The position numbers and the translations under genes were made by a program. Of a stretch of DNA of 64,000 bases, positions 24,329 through 35,490 are shown piece by piece; within the stretch, counting starts at the first letter, position 1, and each line of letters starts with the position of its first letter. The notes below the pieces were generated by a model. It did not search any database. It was not told the origin of the DNA and was given only the letters and a program-made list of their open reading frames with translations. Origin of the DNA: Rhizomys pruinosus (lineage: Eukaryota > Chordata > Mammalia > Rodentia > Spalacidae); assembly GCA_009823505.1 (NCBI GenBank), contig VZQC01012376.1:2340517-2404516 (forward strand). The letters run 5' to 3'.

Positions 24329-24547
24329 GGGGCTGGAGACATGTTCATGAGTTAAGAGCACGAGCTGGTCTTATAGAGGACCTGGGTTTGGCTCCCAGCA
24401 CTCACATGGTCACTGTCAATAACTTAACTCCAGTTCCAGGGGATCCAGAACCCTCTGGCTTCCACACATGTTATACAACATGGATACAGTTACATATATG
24501 CAGGTAAAACACTCGGACAAATAAAAAAATAAGTAAATTAAAAAATC
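24329..24547 (+). repeat. B2/B3-type SINE, sense
   Basis: Flanking repeats aaatagga(t)gaagtta at 24313-24328 and about 24548-24562 mark the insertion. Confidence 0.88.
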
Positions 24548-24956
24548 AAATAGGTGAAGTTAAAGGATCTAAAATCGGATTTAGAAGATATTTAGACAGT
24601 TAGGTGGAATACGGGGAAATGTGCTCAAAAGTTGATGTAACAACTGTTTCGAGGAATAATAAGTAGAAGACTGAGAACAAACAGCTTAAAGCATGGTGGA
24701 AATTTCCAGATGGGAGGTGCCCTATTTATGAAACCACCCGCCATCCTGCTGCACAACATGGGGTCCCTCTCATACTGGGATGATATGGGGACCACAGAGG
24801 CAGCTAATATTAGTTACAGGAATCATTATTAATTAAAATGATGGCCCTCTTCCAGTTCTTTATAAGTAGATGCCTATCTCTGGAGAGAGCTTCGAGTATA
24901 TTGCTATCTGGTTTTTCAGTTCTATGAATTTAGGTTTTTAAAAGTTAATGATTCTT

Positions 24957-25200
24957 GGGGCTGGAGAGATGGCTCAGTGGTTAAGAGCGCCAATTGCTCT
25001 TGCAGAGGACCAGAGTTCGATTCCCAGCACCCACATGGCGGCTGAGAACCGTTTTTAGTGTTGGGCATGGTGGCACTGGCCTTTAATCCCAGCACTCGAG
25101 GCAGAGGCGGTCGGATCTCTGTGAGCTCAAGGCCAGCCTGGTCTATAGAGTGAGTTCTAGGCCAGCTGGGGCTGCAGGGAGACCCTGTCTCAAAAAAAAA
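24957..25200 (+). repeat. B2-B1 chimeric SINE
   Basis: The left part, about 95 bases to gctgagaaccgttttta, is a B2 head. From about 25061 (ttgggcatggtggc) to the A-tail it is a complete B1. One duplication, aaagttaatgattctt (24941-24956 and 25201-25216), encloses both parts and no duplication separates them. This fits a single insertion of a hybrid. Confidence 0.9.
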
Positions 25201-25259
25201 AAAGTTAATGATTCTTTTCCTGGTGCTGAGAAAGAAAATGATTCAGTAGAATAAATCCC

Positions 25260-25580
25260 CCAGCCCATGTATGCAGGCACAGGCGTGCATTCCTGTGTGT
25301 ATGAGTACACGACGAGGCCAGACGTCAGCTTCACGGGTTCCTTCTCAGGTGCTGCTCACCTTGTTTTAGGAGACATGGTCCTTCACTGACTGGGGGCTTG
25401 TTGACTTGACTAGTTTAAGCTTGCTGGCCAGCAAACCTGAAGGATCCACCTGTCTCCACCTCCCAAGCACTGGGACTGATGCAAGTGTCGGCCACCACAC
25501 CTGGCTCTTGTACATTCTGAAGTTCTCACTCAGGTTCTCATGCTAGCAGGGCAAGCATTTTGCCAACTGATGCCCAGTGC
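25260..25580 (-). repeat. B4-type SINE, antisense
   Basis: A B1-like antisense body (ctccacctcccaagcactgg; ccaccacacctggct) is followed by the complement of an ID-like head (gcaagcattttgccaactga). Confidence 0.7.
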
Positions 25581-26354
25581 CCGGTCCCACGTGCATATGT
25601 ATCTATAGGTTCACCTGTCAGCAGCCACTTGCAGGTGGGTTGCTGTATGGTAATTCTATACTCCTGACACTAAATAATGAAAGCACCCTACAAGGTGTAG
25701 CCACCAACCTGCATGCCAGCTCAGGTTCCATATGTGCCTCTGTGACATGGATTCCTGTGGGACTCAGCCCAGCCTCTTCTGAACACTGTGAGGCTGTCCT
25801 CTTAACTAGCTGCTGTAGGGTAGAGAGTCCATTTCCTCACTAGGGACTAATTGCCTGAAAGAGTTAAAGACTTTGAAGGAACAACTTGATATTTTCAAAA
25901 AAGCCCTTGGAGCTTCCGTTTTTCCTCTCTTTGATGACTGACCCCAGCCAGGATGTTAAGCTTTCCTATCACAAGCTCAGCCATTCTCATAGCTTCCCCG
26001 GTGTCAGGGTCAGTGGAGCAGTATGATCCATTTTGCTACCCTAGAAAGGAGCCAAGGCTCCAGAGAAGAGCTGAGTCCTTCAGTCATCCTTGCTCACTCC
26101 TGGTACACAGTACCTTTTGAATCTTCAGTCAGACCTATTAGACAGTTGTGAGAAATAAGGACATGTTGAAAATTTGCAGTACCAGACTCTTCTCTGCACC
26201 CCAGAAAGATCCACACTTTGAATAGGATCAAAGAGGCTGTAAGACCAGAGCTCAAGGATGAAACACTTCCCAAAGTCAAAGAACAGTGAAGAGAAGTTGA
26301 CAATGCATGTGAAGATGTGTCCTTCCTGCACAAGAAATGAAAAGGATAGTGGAG

Positions 26355-27534
26355 TGAAGAGAAATCCCACAGAGTGGGAGGAAACCTTCACTGCAGAAAC
26401 ATCTGACAAAGCATTGATTTCCAGAATATATAAACTACTCAAAAAACAAAGAAGAAAGAAAACAAATGACCCACCCAATAGATGGAGCAAAGAGCTGAAC
26501 AGAGACTTCACAAGTGAGGAATTAGAGATGGCTGAGAAACACCTTAAGAAGTGTTCAACATCACTAATCATTAAGGAAATGCAAATTAAAACCACTTTAA
26601 GATATTATCTTACTCCAATAAGACTGGCTAGGATCAAGAAAACAAATGATACCAAGTGCTGGAGAGGTTGTGGGGAAAGGGGAACACTCATCCACTGCTA
26701 GTGGGAATGTAAACTCATGCAGCCTCTAGGGAAAGCAGTGTGGAGAAAACCCTTAGAAGACTTGGAATGAACTTGCCACCCAACCCAGCCATACCACTCC
26801 TAGGCATGTATCCTCAAGACTCACTTCACCACAGAGATACATGCACAGCCATGTTTATTTCAGCTCTCTTCACAATAGCAAGGAGCTGGAACCAACCCAA
26901 ATGCCCCTCAACTGATGAGTGGATAGAGAAAATGTGGTACACCTACACAATGGAGTTCTATGCAGCAGTAAAGAAAGATGACATCGTGAGCTTTGCAGGA
27001 GAATGGCTGGAGCTAGAGGACATCATGCTGAGTGAAGTAACATAGTCCCAGAAAAACAAAGGACGAATGGTATCCCTCATCTGTGGATGCTAGTGCCAAT
27101 TACCTAGTTGTAAATATTTCTTGTGCATGGCCCCTTGAGCTTTTGTCCAAAGCGGTTGGGAGTGATGCATATTGGAAACAACAACAACAACAACAACAAC
27201 TACAACAGAAAGGACTGCATCAAAGAACTGACTGAAACAGTGAACTTCTGCTCAAAACAGTCAACTTCCACATGGAGAATACTGAGAAAGACTGAGAAAG
27301 AGATGAAAAGCATGTTTGGCAGAATGCATGAGCTCTGGTGGGGTCGGGGGATGAGGGGGATCCGGTCTTAAATTTGTAAAATATATATATTATATATGAG
27401 ATATATATATAGTATATATAATTTAATAAAAGAGAAGAGAACAATAAAATGAATTGTGAAACTCTCAAAAAAAAAACTAAAAAAAGAAAAAAATAAGATA
27501 AATGTAAATGCACCCCTACCGAAAAAAAAAAAAA
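26355..27534 (+). mobile_element. 5'-truncated L1, end of ORF2 plus 3' UTR
   Basis: The 14-bp duplication aaaggatagtggag lies at 26341-26354 and 27535-27548. The insert encodes the C-terminal part of an L1 ORF2 protein: the EKHLKKCSTSLIIKEMQIK, CWRGCGERGTLIHC and NQPKCPSTDEW phrases are all readable. It is broken by an in-frame stop at about 26699 (TGG to TAG), a frameshift near 26745 and another stop near 27042. Then come a 3' UTR with an (AAC)n run near 27177, a G-rich polypurine stretch near 27338, an (AT)n block and a long A-tail. No reverse transcriptase active site is included. It is dead but not very old. Confidence 0.92.
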
Positions 27535-28145
27535 AAAGGATAGTGGAGAAGATAGAAGTTGGGCTTGGCGAGATACCCTTGAACAGCTAGTAACGACGCC
27601 CTTCAGCCTGACATTCCCTCAGAGATTGATTTTTATGCCTAATTCAACACTAAGGATTGCATTTTCAGCTAATGTGGAAACGTATAGGAAGACAAAGTCT
27701 CAGCATTAACCAAAGATAAAAGCTTCTCTCGTTATTTGTTGAATGATGGCAGTGTTTCTTTTTCTGTCTCTAAGAAAAACATCCATGACATGAGTGCTAT
27801 TGGAGAGGATGGAGAGCCAAGATATTAGGGGAGTTTGTTTGCTCTTTAGTTAGGGAAATTCTGTCATATCGGCCTTGGGGAGGTGCCTCCTGAGAGAAGA
27901 TACTGCATCTTCAAGCTGATACCGCATCCTCAACAGGACAGGTGACACTGGGTGGGGTTTCAGTGACTGAACACAGAGTGAAGGGAATAGAATTCTCCTC
28001 GTGCATCTTCTTCTGCATCTGCATATTCCCTGTTACAACAGGACTGGAGGAATAAGGAATAAGGAAGGGCGGGGGTGATGGCAAGCATGCATTGAGGGTT
28101 ATTGAGTGCCAAGCACTGTTGGAAGCTGCTGCTATACATTAAAGC

Positions 28146-28340
28146 TTTTTCTGTGGTGGTACTGGGCACTGAAGCCAGGGCCTTGCACATGTTAAACAAG
28201 CACTCTGTTACCAAAGCTACATCAGTGTCTCACTAACAAAGACTAGACTTGACCTCGCTGTGTAGTCCAGGCTGGTCTTCAACTCGTGATCTTCCTACCA
28301 GAGCCTCCCAAGCAGCTAGGATTGTGCCACCAGGACATCA
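28146..28340 (-). repeat. B4/ID-B1 type SINE, antisense
   Basis: cactgaagccagggccttgc (ID head complement) followed by gtgtagtccaggctggtctt (B1 complement). Confidence 0.65.
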
Positions 28341-29041
28341 TTATCTACCCACAGTAACCTTTGGGGGACCTGGGTGAACCCGTATGACTGTGGGGCCAGA
28401 ATTTGAACCTAAGCAGTCTGACCTGAACGTATCTGCTCTGAAGTACTGAGTCACACTACTCTATGGTAGGAAGATGTGAAACTTAATGGGGTATGTGCCT
28501 GTCCACCATATTGGATACTTTGTATAGTTCCTACTTGAATGCTTCTAGAAGCTTCTAGGGAGGCCACATGCGTTTAATCCGATTCTCCTTCAAGATGCCC
28601 CAATAGATCACAAATCAGTTCTTTTGAAATGACTATAAATTCAATGAGATAATCTTAACACATTTTAAGTGAAATGAATATAGTAATTTTAATATTCTAA
28701 TATTAAACTGAAATAGCATCCCAGCCCACATTATGTCTTGACTTTCTTCTATTTCCTATCTGTCTTTTCATTAATGCCTCTAGATAACATAAATGCAGTT
28801 TCGCAGCTAACATCACAAGCTTTCATGAGGGCTTCATAACAGATTTTTAAACAGATGGCATTTTGATTTCTTTTGGTATATTCATTATATCTTGAGTTTT
28901 CTAATAATCATTGGATGTGGGATTTAACACTTAACTTTAAAGGCATTTTCTGGTAGATATTGGTTATAAAAAAAAAAGTACTCAGTAGCCAAAGCTCATT
29001 TTTCTTAAATGGCCTTTTCTTGTTTTTTTTTTTTTCCGAAG

Positions 29042-29258
29042 GCATCTACCGAACAGAAAAGGATAAAGGCACTTTGTACGAGCTCACCTTCAAAGGGGAC
29101 CACAAACATGAATTCAAGAGGCTTGTCTTGTTTCGACCATTTGGCCCTATCATGAAAGTGAAAAAAGAGAAACTCAACATGGCTAACACTCTCATCAACA
29201 TTATCGTGCCCCTAGCGAGGAGGGTGGACAAGTTCCGGCAGTTCATGCAGAACTTCAG
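29042..29258 (+). CDS. CSGALNACT1: CSGALNACT1 internal exon (first coding exon in window), start of the CHGN catalytic region
   Basis: This exon encodes about 72 residues beginning (G)[18 protein letters not shown] and ending FRQFMQNF(R). I recognise it as chondroitin sulfate N-acetylgalactosaminyltransferase 1, a type II Golgi membrane enzyme. It adds the first GalNAc (beta1-4) to the GlcA of the proteoglycan linker and so starts chondroitin sulfate chains. It corresponds to roughly residues 212-284 of a protein of about 530 residues, at the start of the CHGN glycosyltransferase domain. The paralogue CSGALNACT2 differs clearly in the segment after YEL, so CSGALNACT1 is preferred. The acceptor is a long T-tract ending CCGAAG before 29042; the exon opens with the last two bases of a Gly codon. 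The donor is CAG|gtttgt at 29259, keeping AG of an Arg codon. The ATG frame running upstream into the intron is spurious. Confidence 0.95.
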
Positions 29259-31857
29259 GTTTGTTTGTTTGCACAGTGCCTGTTAGAACTCTGATATCAT
29301 TTCCCCTGCCGAGCACAGAGGCTTCTTTCTCTCTGGGTTCCACTCTGCTTTCTCCATATGAAGTTCATCATTTATATTTGCCTTTCCCAAAAGCATTTCA
29401 GAAGTCAGTGTAGGAAGGATAGGCTTTCAGTGTGGTCTACAAAGATGACATTGCCACATGTGGGGCATTCAGTGCTGACTTGAGCCTGGCCTCACGTCTT
29501 GGGGAAGCAGCCACTGAGATTCTCAGAGGCAAGCAAGTGAACTTTGAAATCCTGAGGAACAGGCAGGAGACCGCTGCTGGTGACAAAAAGCCACACTGCT
29601 GAAGACTTTGCTTGAACAGAAGCTGAGGAGAGGGCTTGATTCATGTACTGCCCTGCTCCAGCAGCCACTGAAGGAAGACTGAATCATACTCTCTTTATCC
29701 TAAGCTACATCTCCTAAGAGACTAAATTTAATGCTATACCATGAAGGTTTCGGGGACCTACTTTGATAGCTACTCATCAAGACAAAGTGGATCTTGATTC
29801 TCTGGTACACAGGTAGATTTTTGCATATGTGGCTCAGAGCCCTTTACTAAGCCACCGTGGGACCTGGTATCTTTTATGTCTAGAATTCACATACTGCTAA
29901 GGTTAACCAGCTAAATGATTTCATCACTTGTTTTGAAGAAGACAGCTTATTTTATCTAATTCTAGATCCTGGAACATCAAGCTGATTTTTAAAATCTTTT
30001 ATCAGTAAGTTCATATTATTAAAAGGAGGTGGTGTTCATTATAAGGATGTGGTTGGTAACTCCAAATTCTAGCTCATGAGCAGTGTTTTGTTTTTAATTT
30101 AAAGAGTAACCCTTTTGTAATTAAGTTGTTTCCTATCAGAATCAAATTATCTCAGCAGGGTCTCTTGAGGTTATCTGGTCTAATTGTGTGTTGTATGCTA
30201 GAGACCCCCTCTTTAGTATCCTGACTTAAGGCTCTCTTGGGGAGGCAGATGTCTCACAAGACCACACTTCACAAAGCAGACTGTCCCTTGTGGAGACCAG
30301 CTCTCCTTAGAACACCCCTTCACTACTTGGGGCTGAAGTATTGTTGAAAAAGTAAAAGTATGAGTTTACAAGTCCCCAGAATAGAGACAGAGAAATGAAA
30401 TTCAGTTCGAGCTGATACTTAAAATCACACACACTGCATTCCTCATGCTCCAGCCTCTGATGCTTACTAATCCTGTGTCTCCTGCTGTCCACAGACAGTA
30501 TGGAAGAGAAAGACTGATTATTCCCAGGTAGGATGTTTGGGGGGCCTATTTTGTGTCACCCAGATGTGAGAATCAAGAAGAATTGGGGATTTTTCATGAA
30601 AAACAGAAGCTGCTAACTCAGAGTTAACTCAGAAACTACTAATTCAGTGCTACAAAGACCAGGACAGACTCCCAGAGCATATGGCACCTGGGTGGGGACA
30701 GGGTAGGGTGTCAACTGTGTGATCAGAGGCTTGATGAGTGTGTGAAGGTCTCTGAAAAAGTGGGCTATGACGGCAAGAATACCTGAGGGATTTAATTCTA
30801 GGTAAGAACTTGGTAAAAATATAATGTCTCAAATCAGGTTCAGAAAAAGACCATTCATGGGATATTGTTAAGACAAGTAATCAAGCAGACACATTGTTTA
30901 TGCCAAAGCATAACTCTCACCTCAGAGGGGATTAGAGATAGTTTATTATAGAGTCAAATATGAGTGACTGTAACTTAGGAACACAGAGTCTGGTTATCCC
31001 CAATTCCATGTTCCAGTGTGGAAGCAGTTTCATAAAGTTTTTACAGTAATAGAACAAAGAAAAGTCATAAATCAAGGTACCTTTCAAGTACAAGTATGTT
31101 GGTGGATATATTTGATAAACAGGTCATAGCAAAGCAGGTCTACTACAGGTCTCAGTTGCTATCTGATAATACTCTTAGCCTTTTGAATGGTGAGAACAAA
31201 CCCTTTCTTATTAAGGAAATACATTCTATTAGTCACAAGATGTTAAGGTCAAAAACGGAGCTGGGTAAGGAGTGGCTGTTTAAGGCCAAGATCATTTTGA
31301 ATAAGCTCTGGATCTGCAACATTCCAAACTCTATACAGCCATTGCCATCTTAAGTAGTTGATCATTCTTGCAGGAAATTCAGTTCAAGATGCAGGATTTT
31401 TCTGGGAAGTTCTTGTTTCAGACATAAAATTAAACCCTGGCCAATTAGATGTTTAGATACAATTAATATGACCATAAAATTGCTTGGAGAAAATAGAGGG
31501 ACTGTAACTCTTCACCAGCTATTCATCCAACAGAGGATTAATATCCAGAACATACAAAGAACACACACACACAAAAAATGCAAGAAAAAAAAATGGCTTA
31601 GTTACAAAAGGGGGCATTGGTATATTTTAAATGTCAAATGTCCTCGAAGTCCTTTCCAACTCAAAACTGGAAAGTTTGAGTTCTGGGTGACACTGAAGAT
31701 GACCAATGAGTGAGTGACTTTTATCTCCTTTTTACCTGTTATGTTAATTGCTATATAACTACCCTGTGTTTTATTTTGTTTTAAAATTCAGGGCCAGGAA
31801 GGGATGTTTCAACAACATAGAGAAGTACAAGGGAATAAATTATTTAAAAAGTGACTT

Positions 31858-32045
31858 CAGGAGCTGCTCTTCCAGAGGACCCATGTTTGATTCTTAGCAC
31901 CCACATGATTACACATGTCCATGACTCCAGTTCCAGAGGATCTGACACCCTCCTCTGGCCTCCACAGGCATTGCACAACATACATGCACACAAAACACTC
32001 ACATGGAAAAAATAGAAATAAATAAATCTAAAAATAAAAATAATT
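31858..32045 (+). repeat. B2/B3-type SINE, sense, 5'-truncated
   Basis: It begins inside the head (ggagctgctcttccagagga) and ends in AAATAAATAAATC. Similar aaaag(t)gact sequences flank it. Confidence 0.8.
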
Positions 32046-32327
32046 TAAAAGTTACTCCAGGTCCCACAGGTGACTGCTATTTATATCAACTAAACATTTC
32101 ATATAACCTCTCTCTGCATGCATTCAATAGAAAGGATAGCTCACTGGCTATAGATAATTTAATGCCCCAAAGAAATATCTTATACATTGTTTCTAACTTA
32201 GGAATTAAATTTTACCTTACTTAAGTTTGTAGTAGAGAACCTGAGCATACTAGAAGAAATTGCTAAATATTTTCTCACTGTAAGATATGATATTAGAGAT
32301 CCCTCTAATGTTGAAAAAGTTGGAATT

Positions 32328-32330
32328 ATA

Positions 32331-32373
<43 letters not shown>
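32328..32373. repeat. (TA)n microsatellite
   Basis: Almost pure TA run next to the B1 tail side. Confidence 0.95.
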
Positions 32374-32374
<1 letters not shown>

Positions 32375-32375
<1 letters not shown>

Positions 32376-32517
32376 CTTTGTGAGACAGGGTCTCCCTGTA
32401 GATCCAGTTGTCCTAGACCTCACTATATAGACCAGGCTGGCCTTAAACTCACAAATATCCTCCTGCCTCTGCCTCCCATAGTACTAGGATTAAAGGCATG
32501 CACCACCACACCTGGCC
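32375..32517 (-). repeat. B1 SINE, antisense
   Basis: tgagacagggtctccctgta to gcatgcaccaccacacctgg is the reverse complement of B1. Confidence 0.93.
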
Positions 32518-33110
32518 CAGAATTATAATATATTTTTACATTTTAATTTCAGACTGAATTGACTGACAAACTTCAGTGAGCAGAGAACCCACACGGTGGG
32601 TCCATCTGCCTTCTCAGTTCAGCCATCTATTATTTTTACCTTGTTGGGGTATGCTGTCTTTACATTCTATTTAGGACTAACTCTTATTCAGATGACTTTG
32701 GTGTATTTATATAGTTCTCTTAAAACAACATCTCTATTTTCAGTTCTTAGTTAGCTATATTTAATGGGCAAGAAACTTTTTCAAGGAGGGCCGAAAATGC
32801 TTGATCATGGATTAAGTGTCATAAAAGTGTAGCTTGACTGGGCTTAAAGGTTTGGGGGCAACTTCCCCCCAGGATTTTATCGACTTTCTTCTCACAATGA
32901 ATAAAACACGGAAATGGACCAGCACACTGCACTTTATTTTATCTCTCCTAAAAATGATTTCCTTTTGCCTCAAGACCTGAAGAATTCCTTCATTAGTCCT
33001 GAATCATAGTAACTTAATTAGGATATGTCTTCTCTCAGTATTCATCTTTCTCTAGTCATTTGCCTGGAATATACTTGTTAAAGTATGGTGTGGGATAAAA
33101 TATATCTTCT

Positions 33111-33225
33111 AGAGGCAGGTGGATCTTTGTGAGTTCAGGACCAGCCAGGTCTACAGAGTGAATTCCAGGACACCTGGGGCTACAGGGAGACCCTGTCTCG
33201 AAAAGACCAAGATAAAAAAATTAAA
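33111..33225 (+). repeat. B1 SINE, sense, 5'-truncated
   Basis: It starts at aggcaggtggatctttgtga, ends in gaccctgtctcgaaaag and an A-rich tail, and is flanked by atatatcttc on both sides. Confidence 0.9.
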
Positions 33226-33717
33226 AATAAATATAATATATCTTCCTTTAATTTGATTTTTCATAGGACAAGCTGTGAACTACAAAGATAGAGTCTGGGG
33301 TGAAGGGCAAAGCAGAGCCTGCACTGAGATTCTCCGAGATGCTTGTGAGAACACGCACGAACTCTGGGACACCATTGCACCATGTTGGGGGCAGGGGCAT
33401 ATAAAAGCCCACCATGCGGGGCTGGAGGGCTCTCACCATTTTGTCATCATGGGCATAGGGCAGGGCACAGAATTCATGCCAGGACTCTGGGTGGACAGGT
33501 TGGGAAAGAACTGCTGCTCGGCTAGTGAGTGTATGCTTGCTTCCTTCACTTTGTAGGCAAAGCCTAGTAAACCCTCAGTCGTCTCAAAATTAAGATTGGG
33601 GAATCTGCTCATTGCTTTGCCTAGTAACCGGGGCACCTGATGCAGAGGCGGCACAGGGTGCTATGTGCATGGGTACCCCTGGGAGGAAAATTCTCTGCAA
33701 CATATGGAATCTTTCAT

Positions 33718-33882
33718 TTTTTTAAATTTATTTTTGTATATGTATGAATGTACTGTCTGCATGTAGGTCTGTGCACCTGTGTCGTGCAGTGCCTCGGAGA
33801 TCAGAAGAGGGTGTCGGATTCCCCCGGAACTGTAGTTAAAGATGGTTCTCAGCCGCCATGTGGGTGCTGGGGATCGAACCTG
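33718..33882 (-). repeat. B2 SINE, antisense, 5'-truncated
   Basis: It lacks the head beyond gggtgctggggatcgaacctg. Flanking atc(c)tttcatttt repeats support an insertion that ended prematurely. Confidence 0.88.
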
Positions 33883-34008
33883 ATCCTTTCATTTTAAGAT
33901 GTTTTCTGGTATTCTGTTTTAAGCATTTCTGTTTTGCTTGTTGGGTTCTGTGCTACATGGCACAATTGTATACTTCATCTTTTCCATGTATTAGCTTCTC
34001 TGTTGTTC

Positions 34009-34009
<1 letters not shown>

Positions 34010-34039
<30 letters not shown>

Positions 34040-34315
34040 ATTCATGTGATCATGCACATGCAGAAGGTAGAAGGTGTCCAGTAACTTCCCCTCACTCTGG
34101 CTTTGTCTTGAGATGGGGTCTCTCACTGTAACCAAAGCCCCCAAACTTCCCTTGTGGCTATCGTGCCCTTGGGAGCCACTTGTCTTGACCCTCTAGTACT
34201 TGGATTACAGGCATGCACAGCCATGCCCACCTTCTTGCGTATGTGCTGGGTGTTTGAACTCAGGTCTGCACGCTTGCAGAGCAAGTGTTCTTACCCCGGG
34301 CTCGTCTCCCCAGCC
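34010..34315 (-). repeat. B4 SINE, antisense, with (TG)n
   Basis: A (TG)n run at about 34010-34037, a B1-like antisense body (ttgagatggggtctctcact; tggattacaggcatgcacag) and an ID-like head complement (gcagagcaagtgttcttacc). Confidence 0.75.
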
Positions 34316-34704
34316 TTTCTCTCCAGCTTTTTAAACTTTTATCTGCATTTACTTAAGTCTTCCTTATAGGTCAATAATTTGATTTTTTTTTGATAAATGT
34401 GTTCTGAATCTTCCTAAGAATATCCCCTTTTGCCATTGATTTAATTCCCAAGCACATAATGTGCCCAGTACTTTGATTTTATGTTGTTTTAAAATGAACT
34501 TTTTTATTGAACTCACATTTCTGTGAAAGTGAAACAATTGTAAGACATTTTCTTTCCGTTGAGTCATGTTCTCTTTCAGAGAAGTTTTTCATTTGCTTTA
34601 AATGCGATTTCTTTCTTAACTCAATCTCTGTGCTCTCCCCTCCCACTTCCTTCTCTCTTTACCCAAGGGGTGTGGATACTGTGCTGTTTCTAGTCTTCCC
34701 ATTC

Positions 34705-34909
34705 AAAGGCCCAGCTAAACTCCTCCCCTCTTACACCACAGATAAAGCAGAGAAAACAATATTCTTCCCTCAAAATACAGCTCTGAGTGGGTGGATTGGT
34801 TAACTCACTCATCTCAACTGAGAACCAATCCACCCACTCCTTGAGGGCAGAATATTGTTTTCTCTGCTTTATCTGTGGTGCGAGAGGGAAGGAGCTTAGC
34901 CGGGCCTTT
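34705..34909. repeat. Long near-palindrome (inverted repeat)
   Basis: Left arm 34705-34801 and right arm 34823-34909 are reverse complements around a spacer of about 21 bp. A central 32-bp block (caccacagataaagcagaga...) and the inner 16 bp (agtgggtggattggtt) match exactly. About six substitutions and one gap of about 10 bp account for the rest. No coding content or known transposon ends are recognised. Confidence 0.93.
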
Positions 34910-35467
34910 TGCAGCTTCTATAGCACCTGTTCCCAGTTGGTTTGGCTCTTCTGCACTCTGCGATGGATACTGAGCTGCCCGGGCTCACTGCTCTGCTTGA
35001 AAAGGATCCCTCTCTTAAGGTTGGCGATGCTAGATGCTCACAGTGAGCCTGATGGGAGGCTTCGCAGTCAGCCTTGTTTGGTTACTTCTTTCTCACCTTT
35101 CTCCATCCCTACAAGTCAAAACAGGGAAAACTAAACTTTAGGCTGTGCATTTAATGATTCCATGAAGGATGGAGGAGATACCGCACCTGGTCTGGGTATG
35201 CCTCATTGTTTTCCTGCTCTGACGAAGGATTTGGATTAAATCCGATAAGGTGGTCTTGAAGAAAGTTCCCAGAAAAATCCTGCACTGAGCTTCCTGTAAG
35301 GCTGATCAACTGATTAACACTTCAATGACTGTGCAGAGTTTGGAATACTGCCAAATCCAGAGCCTAGTTACACTTTATCTTGGGCTCTATTTCCACCCCC
35401 TAAATAAATGCCCAAATAAACACCCCTTTCCCTTCTCTGTATCTGACCTAGCATCCAGAAACAAAGA

Positions 35468-35490
35468 TAAAAAAAAAAAAAAAAAAAAAA
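35468..35490. repeat. Poly(A) tract
   Basis: Uninterrupted A-run with no recognisable SINE attached. Confidence 0.9.

Larger units (their letters stand above)
1..29041 (+). other. CSGALNACT1: CSGALNACT1 upstream intron (window begins inside it)
   Basis: No conserved coding exon is recognisable here on either strand. The open frames are short, lack family resemblance and mostly sit in SINEs or simple repeats. The repeats listed separately fill about a third of it. The stretches 600-2200, 2320-4080, 5400-6047, 8070-9735, 10120-11930, 16130-17330, 18300-19590, 19890-21560, 23020-23900, 25580-26340 and 27550-28960 look like ordinary non-repetitive or very old intron sequence. The assignment as CSGALNACT1 intron, not 5' flank, is an inference: the exon at 29042 corresponds to an internal part of the protein (from about residue 212), so coding exons must lie upstream of the window. 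Confidence 0.75.

Noticed and set aside
26125..26595. 156-codon minus-strand open frame with membrane-like composition
   Set aside because: It is the antisense shadow of the L1 ORF2 remnant at 26355 and its flank; the hydrophobicity comes from reversed A-rich L1 coding sequence.
27177..27210. (AAC)n run as a possible CRISPR or other array
   Set aside because: It is a trinucleotide run within an L1 3' UTR. No spacer-repeat structure exists anywhere in the window.
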